Positions 12,233 through 27,600 are shown, counted from the first letter of the stretch. The stretch is DNA of 64,000 nt from Nemophila menziesii (GCA_029959085.1 JARWIR010000094.1:1054001-1118000); one strand, 5' to 3'. The notes: generated by a model from the letters alone, not told the origin. Program-made: numbers and translations.

Positions 12233-15200
12233 TTTTATTTAGTGAAGGTTCTAAAATTCAAAACAGCCTGGTATGGGAAAATTCTCTATATAGTCCGTGA
12301 GTTATATCCTTTTTTATGACCTTTTAGTATCGCCTAGGGTGTGATAAAAATATGATAATAAAATACGGATAAACGATGCACTAACAACCTAGACTAATCA
12401 CGTTACTCACGTCATGTATCACATGTTGTATGCAAGTTTTAACGATAAGTCAGATGCAGTCTCATGGACGTAGTGTGTTATACGAATCACGTCTCACCAT
12501 TATTGAAATGTGGTTTAGCAATTGATTTATTAAAACAACATTACTAATCATCAATATCTAATTTTGACAGAAAATATTATATTTAACTATTATAATTAAT
12601 AACCTATATATTTAAAGCATGTTCCAATGATATAGCGAGTGTATCCATTTGATAAACCATCTAATTATAAAATTAAAGCATTTAAACAATTTTATCAACT
12701 AGTAATTTACAAAAATTTGAATTCAAATTCTACATATAACTGATAGTTTACTATATATAATAAATATATTAAGCAAATAAAGAAAGTAAAATCTTAATAA
12801 GCAAAGATGAAAAACATCTAAATCAAGTTTTACTAGTATTAATATTATTTTAAATATATATTAATTCAAATAAGGTAAAGTATCAAAATTCAACAAATTA
12901 TATAAGAACAAAAAACTAATTACACCTCTTTGTATGAATAATAAATTATAAACCATAATTACTATATATTTTTTGACTATGTTAACTATATAAAATATGT
13001 TTTAATAAAAAACGAATAACTCAAAATTTATTCAATTAACCAAAAGATAGAAAAATAAAATAATCTATATAAAATTGCCGCCTCTCCCTTCCTAACCCTA
13101 GCTTCCACATTTTCTTGTCTATAAATAACAAATTACACACACAAAAACATCATCAAATTGTAATATTTTGTATCATTATTTTGTAATGATTGATAGAATG
13201 TGTCCGTTCTCAAAGATGCTTCTTTCTCTGTCGATCTTTTCATTTTCATGTCAAGTGTATTTTTCTTTCAGAGATCGTTGACCATTCCATTTCAATCAAA
13301 TATTCTTTCACAGATTAATATTTTTATTAATTTTTTATCATCTTGTCATTCTAATAGATGAGGGACATGTATAGTAAAATTAATGTGTCATGTCTGTAAA
13401 ATTAAATGTTTAATGGTATTTATGTATAAATTTCAGATAAGATAGAGACAAAAGAAATGTTTAGTACCTTCCATGAAGAAGCATCTACTTATAGAGACAA
13501 AAGAAGTGTTTAGTACCTTCCATGAAGAAGCATCTACTTGTGGACAAGCTAACATTTCACTTCGATTTAACGATGATTTGAGAAGAAACAACACGGAGAA
13601 GATGAACATTAACACATTGCTCAAATCAATAGCTTATTGCTTCTCCTTTATAATGAATTTACTCTCTTTCTGTACTTTGGATGTTTCTAAAGGCTGGTAC
13701 TTGATTGATTTTGTATTGTTATTTTCAATATATTTTATCATAACATTTATTGTGTGTACATTAATTTTAAAATATCTCTATTTGAACTTGATTCAAATTA
13801 TTTCATTTTTTATTTATTGAAATTATTATATTGAAATTTTAGTTAGATATTCATGGCTATCAGTAGTTTAATATGGAAAAAAATTTACAAAAAAATTAAA
13901 GCTGGACATATTTCTAGCAAAATTTTATAGTCCTTGACATTTGCTTGTTGTAATTGTTCCTAATTTTTCAATTATGATGTTTAAGTTCTGTATTTCAAGT
14001 TTGTGATAAGTTTGTCCTTTTTTTGTTTTTTCATTATATTATACTGTGTCATCCTCTTATGACAGAACAGGAGAACAGGAGGACTGTATAGTTATTTATT
14101 AAAATAAATAATCACATAAAATTAACATTAATAATGTAAATGCAAATAAAAAAAGATTTTACATTGTAAGAAAATCGTAAAATGAGTGAGTAAAGTGTTT
14201 CATTTACAAGATAAAGGGATAAGTGTTAAAAAGTGAATCTTTGCTTCAAGCCAATCTCTTTTTCTTTCCTTGCGTAATTAGGGTAGTTTAGGGGACCATG
14301 GCTCACCCGAGTTTTGATATTTCATTTTGATCGCTAAAGTTTAATTTTATAAAAAACAATTTCTGATATCTTGGTTTTCAGAACATTCACTTGGTCCCCC
14401 ATATTTTAGAGTTAAATCTTAAAGTATTAATTTATTTTTTTCTATATAAACTCTTTTTGTTTATATAATTTAATATAATTTGTATTATTTTCATTCAATA
14501 CTTCTTGCATAATTATGATTTAATATAAATCCACTACAGGGCACATTAAAATTTTAACAGGTTACAATTCCAATTACTCTTTTACCCTTTTTTGTTTTTA
14601 TTTCTGATATATATTTATTTGATCAAAAATATTTTAAATTCTAATAATTTTTCCTTCTCTCTCATATCTCTAACCTCCCCTTTCTCGCACGTGAAAACCA
14701 GGTCTTGCCATGAGCTTCTGTGAGACGATAGCATAATACTGGTTTCAAACACAAGGTATATTTGATTACAAACTTTATTATCCCATTTCTATATAACTTA
14801 TGCTGATGATACGTATTGTTTAGTCAAATGTGCGAGCTTATTATCAAACTTTTCTTGATGATAAAACTCAAATATCAGTTGATAAGAAGATCAAGGGTTA
14901 TGGTCCATTGCTAAAAGACAAGGAAGTGATATTATGAATACGTAGGGCATCAGATTCTAATTCAAGAGATTCGGTGGGATGTAGACGATTTTGGAAGTGA
15001 CGTGATGAAGGATTTAGAGAACAACTTTCTTGGGATGCTCCTGGAATGTTAATAGAACAAGAAACAAGAATATGAGGACAATGCATACAAAATACCGCAT
15101 CTTGGCTTTAGAAAATTATTGAGTAGCTTTGTTTTGTCAATTTTTGAACTCCTAGTCTAATTTTTTAGTTGCTTTGTTTTGTAAATTTTTGTACTGCTAA

Positions 15201-16309
15201 TTTTTGTAATGCTAGTCTTTTCTAATAATCATTAGTATTTTTGTAATAATTAGTAGTAATTTCAATTCAATTTCTTTTCTTTTTGTTATTTCCCTTATTT
15301 GAACGTAGTCGTCAAGCAAAATTCCAAAAACTCAATGAATTTTCTCGATACTCGGAAAAGTTATTGTACGTACTAAGCATACAATCATACTCAGTACGAG
15401 GATACTCAGTCTAGTAACTCAATAAAAAAATTTAAACACTGAGTAACTTTTTCCGTTACTGAGCACTTTTTCCTATACTCGGTATCTTTTTCCATACTCA
15501 ATACTCCAAACCAGTAACGTTTTTCACACTCGGAACGCCATACTCAGAACTTTTTCAGGCGGTGGTCGGCGATGGTTGGTGGTTGTGGTCGGTGCTGAAA
15601 ATTTTTGATAGTGAATGAAGGAGGAGAGAGAAAAAAGGATATAGAAGGAGAGAGATTAATGGTAATAGAAGAGAAAAAAGAATGAGAGGGTTCATTTGTG
15701 GCACCAAGATAGTCTCCAAGACCGAATTCACCCTACGATTTTTAGGACCAAAATTATAATTGTGTTTTAATTTCTTTGTAGTTTTATATAATAAAATACA
15801 AATTTTTATATGTAATTTCATCAGAGACAAGACATTGGATCTTGGGTCGTTTAACTACACCTGCTCTATCAAACTTTTTAAATTTATTTTATCACGTTAT
15901 AATTTATTTTATTTGGTATATTTTTTTAAATTTTAAAATATAGATTACAAACAACTTAGGCCCTATTTGGAAGTATTTATTTTAGAGTAAAAAAACTCTT
16001 CTAGAATAAAAATTTAAATTTGAAAAAATTATTTTAAATCTAAAATCACTTTAAGTGATTTTTTAAGAAGCGCCAACTCATAAAGTGATTTTAAGAGTTT
16101 AAAACACTTTAAAAGTTCGTGAAGCACTTTTAAGTACTTTTTTAAATAAGCATTTCCAAACAATAACTTATATTACATTTTTATTATAATATAGAGACCG
16201 ACTTTATTTTTTAAATCGTGGTTATTATTTAATATTATGAAATTATATTAAGCGTATTTTACTCCTATTTGTTGATGTTAAGTATCCGTTATCAAGGGTA
16301 GTTTAGGAG
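12233..16309 (+). repeat. Tandem unit copy 4 (subfamily A, 4077 bp)
   Basis: It shares 'cactgagtaac' (near 15438) and 'taggccctatt' with 'actcttct' (15957-16001) with copy 6 only. Its first part carries 'atgaccttt', as in copies 1 and 5. The mixed pattern indicates exchange between non-neighbouring units. Confidence 0.97.
15959..16162. mobile_element. hAT-like MITE, array copy 4
   Basis: Same element with the altered left end 'ggccctatttgg' and 'actcttct', shared only with copy 6. Confidence 0.7.
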
Positions 16310-17121
16310 TTTTACTTAGTGAAGGTTCTAAAATTCAAAACAGCCTGGTATGGGAAAATTCTCTATATAGTCCGTGAGTTATATCCTTTTTTATGACCTT
16401 TTAGTATCGCCTAGGGTGTGATAAAAATATGATAATAAAATACGGATAAACGATGCACTAACAACCTAGACTAATCACGTTACTCACGTCATGTATCACA
16501 TGTTGTATGCAAGTTTTAACGATAAGTCAGATGCAGTCTCATGGACGTAGTGTGTTATACGAATCACGTCTCACCATTATTGAAATGTGGTTTAGCAATT
16601 GATTTATTAAAACAACATTACTAATCATCAATATCTAATTTTGACAGAAAATATTATATTTAACTATTATAATTAATAACCTATATATTTAAAGCATGTT
16701 CCAATGATATAGCGAGTGTATCCATTTGATAAACCATCTAATTATAAAATTAAAGCATTTAAACAATTTTATCAACTAGTAATTTACAAAAATTTGAATT
16801 CAAATTCTACATATAACTGATAGTTTACTATATATAATAAATATATTAAGCAAATAAAGAAAGTAAAATCTTAATAAGCAAAGATGAAAAACATCTAAAT
16901 CAAGTTTTACTAGTATTAATATTATTTTAAATATATATTAATTCAAATAAGGTAAAGTATCAAAATTCAGCAAATTATATAAGAACAAAAAACTAATTAC
17001 ACCTCTTTGTATGAATAATAAATTATAAACCATAATTACTATATATTTTTTGACTATGTTAACTATATAAAATATGTTTTAATAAAAAACGAATAACTCA
17101 AAATTTATTCAATTAACCAAA

Positions 17122-17300
17122 GGAAAATTCTTCCATCCAACATTGGATGATCCTACACCAATTACATTCATACACATACCCCATGTTTTAAACTTGCAAA
17201 AGTAACTATCACATTAATCTAATGACATGTGTTTTGTTTTAATATTCAATGACAGTGATTTAAATATTGGACCATCCTATATTGGATGGAAGTATTACCC
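17122..17300. mobile_element. Mutator-type MITE, unique to array copy 5
   Basis: A 179-bp insertion found in this unit only. It is bounded by a perfect 9-bp direct repeat 'ttaaccaaa' (17113-17121 and 17301-17309), which occurs once in the other units. The ends are inverted: left 'ggaaaattcttccatccaac', right in reverse 'gggtaatacttccatccaat'; pairing extends about 32 bp with few mismatches. Each end holds a small near-palindrome ('catccaacattggatg'). A 9-bp duplication with such ends points to the Mutator (MULE) superfamily. It has no coding capacity and inserted after the array had formed. Confidence 0.88.
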
Positions 17301-20223
17301 TTAACCAAAAGATAGAAAAATAAAATAATCTATATAAAATTGCCGCCTCTCCCTTCCTAACCCTAGCTTCCACATTTTCTTGTCTATAAATAACAAATTA
17401 CACACACAAAAACATCATCAAATTGTAATATTTTGTATCATTATTTTGTAATGATTGATAGAATGTGTCCGTTCTCAAAGATGCTTCTTTCTCTGTCGAT
17501 CTTTTCATTTTCATGTCAAGTGTATTTTTCTTTCAGAGATCGTTGACCATTCCATTTCAATCAAATATTCTTTCACAGATTAATATTTTTATTAATTTTT
17601 TATCATCTTGTCATTCTAATAGATGAGGGACATGTATAGTAAAATTAATGTGTCATGTCTGTAAAATTAAATGTTTAATGGTATTTATGTATAAATTTCA
17701 GATAAGATAGAGACAAAAGAAATGTTTAGTACCTTCCATGAAGAAGCATCTACTTATAGAGACAAAAGAAGTGTTTAGTACCTTCCATGAAGAAGCATCT
17801 ACTTGTGGACAAGCTAACATTTCACTTCGATTTAACGATGATTTGAGAAGAAACAACACGGAGAAGATGAACATTAACACATTGCTCAAATCAATAGCTT
17901 ATTGCTTCTCCTTTATAATGAATTTACTCTCTTTCTGTACTTTGGATGTTTCTAAAGGCTGGTACTTGATTGATTTTGTATTGTTATTTTCAATATATTT
18001 TATCATAACATTTATTGTGTGTACATTAATTTTAAAATATCTCAATTTGAACTTGATTCAAATTATTTCATTTTTTATTTATTGAAATTATTATATTGAA
18101 ATTTTAGTTAGATATTCATGGCTATCAGTAGTTTAATATGGAAAAAAATTTACAAAAAAATTAAAGCTGGACATATTTCTAGCAAAATTTTATAGTACTT
18201 GACATTTGCTTGTTGTAATTGTTCCTAATTTTTCAATTATGATGTTTAAGTTCTGTATTTCAAGTTTGTGATAAGTTTGTCATTTTTTTGTTTTTTCATT
18301 ATATTATACTGTGTCATCCTCTTATGACAGAACAGGAGAACAGGAGGACTGTATAGTTATTTATTAAAATAAATAATCACATAAAATTAACATTAATAAT
18401 GTAAATGCAAATAAAAAAAGATTTTACATTGTAAGAAAATCGTAAAATGAGTGAGTAAAGTGTTTCATTTACAAGATAAAGGGATAAGTGTTAAAAAGTG
18501 AATCTTTGCTTCAAGCCAATCTCTTTTTCTTTCCTTGCGTAATTAGGGTAGTTTAGGGGACCATGGCCCACCCGAGTTTTGATATTTCATTTTGATCGCT
18601 AAAGTTTAATTTTATAAAAAACAATTTCTGATATCTTGGTTTTCAGAACATTCACTTGGTCCCCCATATTTTAGAGTTAAATCTTAAAGTATTAATTTAT
18701 TTTTTTCTATATAAACTCTTTTTGTTTATATAATTTAATATAATTTGTATTATTTTCATTCAATACTTCTTGCATAATTATGATTTAATATAAATCCACT
18801 ACAGGGCACATTAAAATTTTAACAGGTTACAATTCCAATTACTCTTTTACCCTTTTTTGTTTTTATTTCTGATATATATTTATTTGATCAAAAATATTTT
18901 AAATTCTAATAATTTTTCCTTCTCTCTCATATCTCTAACCTCCCCTTTCTCGCACGTGAAAACCAGGTCTTGCCATGAGCTTCTGTGAGACGATAGCATA
19001 ATACTGGTTTCAAACACAAGGTATATTTGATTACAAACTTTATTATCCCATTTCTATATAACTTATGCTGATGATACGTATTGTTTAGTCAAATGTGCGA
19101 GCTTATTATCAAACTTTTCTTGATGATAAAACTCAAATATCAGTTGATAAGAAGATCAAGGGTTATGGTCCATTGCTAAATGACAAGGAAGTGATATTAT
19201 GAATACGTAGGGCATCAGATTCTAATTCAAGAGATTCGGTGGGATGTAGACGATTTTGGAAGTGACGTGATGAAGGATTTAGAGAACAACTTTCTTGGGA
19301 TGCTCCTGGAATGTTAATAGAACAAGAAACAAGAATATGAGGACAATGCATACAAAATACCGCATCTTGGCTTTAGAAAATTATTGAGTAGCTTTGTTTT
19401 GTCAATTTTTGAACTCCTAGTCTAATTTTTTAGTTGCTTTGTTTTGTAAATTTTTGTACTGCTAATTTTTGTAATGCTAGTCTTTTCTAATAATCATTAG
19501 TATTTTTGTAATAATTAGTAGTAATTTCAATTCAATTTCTTTTCTTTTTGTTATTTCCCTTATTTGAACGTAGTCGTCAAGCAAAATTCCAAAAACTCAA
19601 TGAATTTTCTCGATACTCGGAAAAGTTATTGTACGTACTAAGCATACAATCATACTCAGTACGAGGATACTCAGTCTAGTAACTCAATAAAAAAATTTAA
19701 ACACTTAGTAACTTTTTCCGTTACTGAGCACTTTTTCCTATACTCGGTATCTTTTTCCATACTCAATACTCCAAACCAGTAACGTTTTTCACACTCGGAA
19801 CGCCATACTCAGAACTTTTTCAGGCGGTGGTCGGCGATGGTTGGTGGTTGTGGTCGGTGCTGAAATTTTTTGATAGTGAATGAAGGAGGAGAGAGAAAAA
19901 AGGATATAGAAGGAGAGAGATTAATGGTAATAGAAGAGAAAAAAGAATGAGAGGGTTCATTTGTGGCACCAAGATAGTCTCCAAGACCGAATTCACCCTA
20001 CGATTTTTAGGACCAAAATTATAATTGTGTTTTAATTTCTTTGTAGTTTTATATAATAAAATACAAAATTTTATATGTAATTTCATCAGAGACAAGACAT
20101 TGGATCTTGGGTCGTTTAACTACACCTGCTCTATCAAACTTTTTAAATTTATTTTATCACGTTATAATTTATTTTATTTGGTATATTTTTTTAAATTTTA
20201 AAATATAGATTACAAACAACTTA

Positions 20224-20427
20224 GGGCCTATTTGGAAGTATTTATTTTAGAGTAAAAAAACGCTTCTAGAATAAAAATTTAAATTTGAAAAAATTATTTT
20301 AAATCTAAAAACACTTTAAGTGATTTTTTAAGAAGCGCCAACTCATAAAGTGATTTTAAGAGTTTAAAACACTTTAAAAGTTCGTGAAGCACTTTTAAGT
20401 ACTTTTTTAAATAAGCATTTCCAAACA
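20224..20427. mobile_element. hAT-like MITE, array copy 5
   Basis: Same element with one private substitution ('aaaaacactttaag'). Confidence 0.7.
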
Positions 20428-20574
20428 ATAACTTATATTACATTTTTATTATAATATAGAGACCGACTTTATTTTTTAAATCGTGGTTATTATTTAATAT
20501 TATGAAATTATATTAAGCGTATTTTACTCCTATTTGTTGATGTTAAGTATCCGTTATCAAGGGTAGTTTGGGAG

Positions 20575-23500
20575 TTTTATTTAGTGAAGGTTCTAAAATT
20601 CAAAACAGCCTGGTATGGGAAAATTCTCTATATAGTCCGTGAGTTATATCCTTTTTTATGGCCTTTTAGTATCGCCTAGGGTGTGATAAAAATATGATAA
20701 TAAAATACGGATAAACGATGCACTAACAACCTAGACTAATCAGGTTACTCACGTCATGTATCACATGTTGTATGCAAGTTTTAACGATAAGTCAGATGCA
20801 GTCTCATGGACGTAGTGTGTTATACGAATCACGTCTCACCATTATTGAAATGTGGTTTAGCAATTGATTTATTAAAACAACATTACTAATCATCAATATC
20901 TAATTTTGACAGAAAATATTATATTTAACTATTATAATTAATAACCTATATATTTAAAGCATGTTCCAATGATATAGCGAGTGTATCCATTTGATAAACC
21001 ATCTAATTATAAAATTAAAGCATTTAAACAATTTTATCAACTAGTAATTTACAAAAATTTGAATTCAAATTCTACATATAACTGATAGTTTACTATATAT
21101 AATAAATATATTAAGCAAATAAAGAAAGTAAAATCTTAATAAGCAAAGATGAAAAACATCTAAATCAAGTTTTACTAGTATTAATATTATTTTAAATATA
21201 TATTAATTCAAATAAGGTAAAGTATCAAAATTCAACAAATTATATAAGAACAAAAAACTAATTACACCTCTTTGTATGAATAATAAATTATAAACCATAA
21301 TTACTATATATTTTTTGACTATGTTAACTATATAAAATATGTTTTAATAAAAAACGAATAACTCAAAATTTATTCAATTAACCAAAAGATAGAAAAATAA
21401 AATAATCTATATAAAATTGCCGCCTCTCCCTTCCTAACCCTAGCTTCCACATTTTCTTGTCTATAAATAACAAATTACACACACAAAAACATCATCAAAT
21501 TGTAATATTTTGTATCATTATTTTGTAATGATTGATAGAATGTGTCCGTTCTCAAAGATGCTTCTTTCTCTGTCGATCTTTTCATTTTCATGTCAAGTGT
21601 ATTTTTCTTTCAGAGATCGTTGACCATTCCATTTCAATCAAATATTCTTTCACAGATTAATATTTTTATTAATTTTTTATCATCTTGTCATTCTAATAGA
21701 TGAGGGACATGTATAGTAAAATTAATGTGTCATGTCTGTAAAATTAAATGTTTAATGGTATTTATGTATAAATTTCAGATAAGATAGAGACAAAAGAAAT
21801 GTTTAGTACCTTCCATGAAGAAGCATCTACTTATAGAGACAAAAGAAGTGTTTAGTACCTTCCATGAAGAAGCATCTACTTGTGGACAAGCTAACATTTC
21901 ACTTCGATTTAACGATGATTTGAGAAGAAACAACACGGAGAAGATGAACATTAACACATTGCTCAAATCAATAGCTTATTGCTTCTCCTTTATAATGAAT
22001 TTACTCTCTTTCTGTACTTTGGATGTTTCTAAAGGCTGGTACTTGATTGATTTTGTATTGTTATTTTCAATATATTTTATCATAACATTTATTGTGTGTA
22101 CATTAATTTTAAAATATCTCAATTTGAACTTGATTCAAATTATTTCATTTTTTATTTATTGAAATTATTATATTGAAATTTTAGTTAGATATTCATGGCT
22201 ATCAGTAGTTTAATATGGAAAAAAATTTACAAAAAAATTAAAGCTGGACATATTTCTAGCAAAATTTTATAGTCCTTGACATTTGCTTGTTGTAATTGTT
22301 CCTAATTTTTCAATTATGATGTTTAAGTTCTGTATTTCAAGTTTGTGATAAGTTTGTCCTTTTTTTGTTTTTTCATTATATTATACTGTGTCATCCTCTT
22401 ATGACAGAACAGGAGAACAGGAGGACTGTATAGTTATTTATTAAAATAAATAATCACATAAAATTAACATTAATAATGTAAATGCAAATAAAAAAAGATT
22501 TTACATTGTAAGAAAATCGTAAAATGAGTGAGTAAAGTGTTTCATTTACAAGATAAAGGGATAAGTGTTAAAAAGTGAATCTTTGCTTCAAGCCAATCTC
22601 TTTTTCTTTCCTTGCGTAATTAGGGTAGTTTAGGGGACCATGGCTCACCCGAGTTTTGATATTTCATTTTGATCGCTAAAGTTTAATTTTATAAAAAACA
22701 ATTTCTGATATCTTGGTTTTCAGAACATTCACTTGGTCCCCCATATTTTAGAGTTAAATCTTAAAGTATTAATTTATTTTTTTCTATATAAACTCTTTTT
22801 GTTTATATAATTTAATATAATTTGTATTATTTTCATTCAATACTTCTTGCATAATTATGATTTAATATAAATCCACTACAGGGCACGTTAAAATTTTAAC
22901 AGGTTACAATTCCAATTACTCTTTTACCCTTTTTTGTTTTTATTTCTGATATATATTTATTTGATCAAAAATATTTTAAATTCTAATAATTTTTCCTTCT
23001 CTCTCATATCTCTAACCTCCCCTTTCTCGCACGTGAAAACCAGGTCTTGCCATGAGCTTCTGTGAGACGATAGCATAATACTGGTTTCAAACACAAGGTA
23101 TATTTGATTACAAACTTTATTATCCCATTTCTATATAACTTATGCTGATGATACGTATTGTTTAGTCAAATGTGCGAGCTTATTATCAAACTTTTCTTGA
23201 TGATAAAACTCAAATATCAGTTGATAAGAAGATCAAGGGTTATGGTCCATTGCTAAAAGACAAGGAAGTGATATTATGAATACGTAGGGCATCAGATTCT
23301 AATTCAAGAGATTCGGTGGGATGTAGACGATTTTGGAAGTGACGTGATGAAGGATTTAGAGAACAACTTTCTTGGGATGCTCCTGGAATGTTAATAGAAC
23401 AAGAAACAAGAATATGAGGACAATGCATACAAAATACCGCATCTTGGCTTTAGAAAATTATTGAGTAGCTTTGTTTTGTCAATTTTTGAACTCCTAGTCT

Positions 23501-24651
23501 AATTTTTTAGTTGCTTTGTTTTGTAAATTTTTGTACTGCTAATTTTTGTAATGCTAGTCTTTTCTAATAATCATTAGTATTTTTGTAATAATTAGTAGTA
23601 ATTTCAATTCAATTTCTTTTCTTTTTGTTATTTCCCTTATTTGAACGTAGTCGTCAAGCAAAATTCCAAAAACTCAATGAATTTTCTCGATACTCGGAAA
23701 AGTTATTGTACGTACTAAGCATACAATCATACTCAGTACGAGGATACTCAGTCTAGTAACTCAATAAAAAAATTTAAACACTGAGTAACTTTTTCCGTTA
23801 CTGAGCACTTTTTCCTATACTCGGTATCTTTTTCCATACTCAATACTCCAAACCAGTAACGTTTTTCACACTCGGAACGCCATACTCAGAACTTTTTCAG
23901 GCGGTGGTCGGCGATGGTTGGTGGTTGTGGTCGGTGCTGAAAATTTTTGATAGTGAATGAAGGAGGAGAGAGAAAAAAGGATATAGAAGGAGAGAGATTA
24001 ATGGTAATAGAAGAGAAAAAAGAATGAGAGGGTTCATTTGTGGCACCAAGATAGTCTCCAAGACCGAATTCACCCTACGATTTTTAGGACCAAAATTATA
24101 ATTGTGTTTTAATTTCTTTGTAGTTTTATATAATAAAATACAAATTTTTATATGTAATTTCATCAGAGACAAGACATTGGATCTTGGGTCGTTTAACTAC
24201 ACCTGCTCTATCAAACTTTTTAAATTTATTTTATCACGTTATAATTTATTTTATTTGGTATATTTTTTTAAATTTTAAAATATAGATTACAAACAACTTA
24301 GGCCCTATTTGGAAGTATTTATTTTAGAGTAAAAAAACTCTTCTAGAATAAAAATTTAAATTTGAAAAAATTATTTTAAATCTAAAATCACTTTAAGTGA
24401 TTTTTTAAGAAGCGCCAACTCATAAAGTGATTTTAAGAGTTTAAAACACTTTAAAAGTTCGTGAAGCACTTTTAAGTACTTTTTTAAATAAGCATTTCCA
24501 AACAATAACTTATATTACATTTTTATTATAATATAGAGACCGACTTTATTTTTTAAATCGTGGTTATTATTTAATATTATGAAATTATATTAAGCGTATT
24601 TTACTCCTATTTGTTGATGTTAAGTATCCGTTATCAAGGGTAGTTTAGGAG
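20575..24651 (+). repeat. Tandem unit copy 6 (subfamily A, 4077 bp)
   Basis: Last pure A unit. Its 3' part matches copy 4 (gagtaac near 23783, ggccctatt at 24301) and the middle matches copy 5 (ctcaatttg at 22118). A private change 'caggttactc' lies near 20742 and 'gcacgttaaa' near 22885. Confidence 0.97.
24301..24504. mobile_element. hAT-like MITE, array copy 6
   Basis: Same element; left-end variant shared with copy 4. Confidence 0.7.
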
Positions 24652-27600
24652 TTTTATTTAGTGAAGGTTCTAAAATTCAAAACAGCCTGGTATGGGAAAA
24701 TTCTCTATATAGTCCGTGAGTTATATCCTTTTTTATGGCCTTTTAGTATCGCCTAGGGTGTGATAAAAATATGATAATAAAATACGGATAAACGATGCAC
24801 TAACAACCTAGACTAATCACGTTACTCACGTCATGTATCACATGTTGTATGCAAGTTTTAACGATAAGTCAGATGCAGTCTCATGGACGTAGTGTGTTAT
24901 ACGAATCACGTCTCACCATTATTGAAATGTGGTTTAGCAATTGATTTATTAAAACAACATTACTAATCATCAATATCTAATTTTGACAGAAAATATTATA
25001 TTTAACTATTATAATTAATAACCTATATATTTAAAGCATGTTCCAATGATATAGCGAGTGTATCCATTTGATAAACCATCTAATTATAAAATTAAAGCAT
25101 TTAAACAATTTTATCAACTAGTAATTTACAAAAATTTGAATTCAAATTCTACATATAACTGATAGTTTACTATATATAATAAATATATTAAGCAAATAAA
25201 GAAAGTAAAATCTTAATAAGCAAAGATGAAAAACATCTAAATCAAGTTTTACTAGTATTAATATTATTTTAAATATATATTAATTCAAATAAGGTAAAGT
25301 ATCAAAATTCAACAAATTATATAAGAACAAAATACTAATTACACCTCTTTGTATGAATAATAAATTATAAACCATAATTACTATATATTTTTTTACTATG
25401 TTAACTATATAAAATATGTTTTAATAAAAAACGAATAACTCAAAATTTATTCAATTAACCAAAAGATAGAAAAATAAAATAATCTATATAAAATTGCCGC
25501 CTCTCCCTTCCTAACCCTAGATTCCACATTTTCTTGTCTATAAATAACAAATTACACACACAAAAACATCATCAAATTGTAATATTTTGTATCATTATTT
25601 TGTAATGATTGATAGAATGTGTCCGTTCTCAAAGATGCTTCTTTCTCTGTCGATCTTTTCATTTTCATGTCAAGTGTATTTTTCTTTCAGAGATCGTTGA
25701 CCATTCCATTTCAATCAAATATTCTTTCACAGATTAATATTTTTATTAATTTTTTATCATCTTGTCATTCTAATAGATGAGGGACATGTATAGTAAAATT
25801 AATGTGTCATGTCTGTAAAATTAAATGTTTAATGGTATTTATGTATAAATTTAAGATAAGATAGAGACAAAAGAAGTGTTTAGTACTTTCCATGAAGAAA
25901 CATCTACTTGTGGACAAGCTAACATTTCATTTCGATTTAAGGATGATTTGAGTAGAAACAATACGGAGAAGATGAACATTAACACAGTGCTCAAATCAAT
26001 AGCTTATTGCTTCTCCTTTATAATGTATTTACTCTATTTCTGTACTTTGGATGTTTCTAAAGGCTGGTACTTGATTGATTTTGTATTGTTATTTTCAATA
26101 TATTTTATCATAACCTTTATTGTGTGTACATTAATTTTAAAATCTCTCTATTTGAACTTGATTCAAATTATTTCATTTTTTATTTATTTAAATTATTATA
26201 TTGAAATTTTAGTTAGATATTCATGGCTATCAGTCGTTTAATTTTGAAAAAAATTTACAAAAAAATTAAAGCTGGACATATTTCTAGCAAAATTTTATAG
26301 TCCTTGACATTTTCCTGTTGTAATTGTTCCTAATTTTTCAATTATGATGTTTAAGTTCTGTATTTCAAGTTTGTGATAAGTTTGTCCTTTTTTGTTTTTT
26401 CATTATATTATACGTGTCATCCTCTTATGACAGAACAGGAGAACAGGAGGACTGTATATTTATTTATTAAAATAAATAATCACATAAAATTAACATTAAT
26501 AATGTAAATGAAAATAAAAAAAGATTTTACATTGTAAGAAAATCGTAAAATGAGTGAGTAAAGTGTTTCATTTACAAGATAAAGGGCTAAGTGTTAAAAA
26601 GTGAATCTTTGTTTCAAGCCAATCTCTTTTTCTTTCCTTGCGTAATTAGGGTAGTTTAGGGGACCATGGCCCACCCGAGTTTTGATATTTCATTTTTATC
26701 CCTAAAGTTTAATTTTATAAAAAACAATATCTGATATCCTGGTTTTTAGAACTTTCACTTGGTCCCCCATATTTTAGAGTTAAATCTTAAAGTATTAATT
26801 TATTTTTTTCTATATAAACTTTTTGTTTATATAATTTGTATTATTTTCATTCAATACTTCTTGCATAATTATGATTTAATATAAATCCACTCCAGGGTTT
26901 TGTTTTTATTTATGATATATATTTATTTGATCAAAAATATATTAAATTCTAATAATTTTTCCTTCTCTCTCATATCTCTAACCTCCCCTTTCTCGCACGT
27001 GAAAACCAGGTCTTGCCATGAGCTTCTGTGAGACGATAGCATAATACTGGTTTCAAACACAAGGTATATTTGACTACAAACTTTATTATCCCATTTCTAT
27101 ATAACTTATGCTGATGATACGTATTGTTTAGTCAAATGTGCGAGCTTATTATCAAACTTTTCTTGATGATAAAACTCAAATATCAGTTGATAAGAAGATC
27201 AAGGGTTATGGTCCATTGCTAAAAGACAAGGAAGTGATATTATGAATACGTAGGGCATCAGATTCTAATTCAAGAGATTCGGTGGGATGTAGACGATTTT
27301 GGAAGTGACGAGATGAAGGATTTAGAGAACAACTTTCTTGGGAGGCTCCTGGAATGTTAATAGAACAAGAAACAAGAATACGAGGACAGTGCATACAAAA
27401 TACCGCATCTTGGCTTTAGAAAATTATTGAGTTGCTTTGTTTTGTCAATTTTTGAACTCCTAGTCTAATTTTTTAGTTGCTTTGTTTTGTCAATTTTTGT
27501 ACTGCTAATTTTTGTAATGCTAATTTTTGTAATGCTAGTCTTTTCTAATAATCATTAGTATTTTTGTAATAATTAGTAGTAATTTCAATTCAATTTCTTT

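Larger units (their letters stand above)
16310..20574 (+). repeat. Tandem unit copy 5 (subfamily A, 4265 bp, carries MITE)
   Basis: The unit is 188 bp longer than its neighbours. The whole excess is a 179-bp inserted element (17122-17300) plus a 9-bp target duplication. It shares 'ctcaatttg' (18041) with copy 6 and the A/T run at 19864 with copy 1. A private change 'aaaaacactttaag' sits in its internal MITE (about 20307). Confidence 0.97.
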
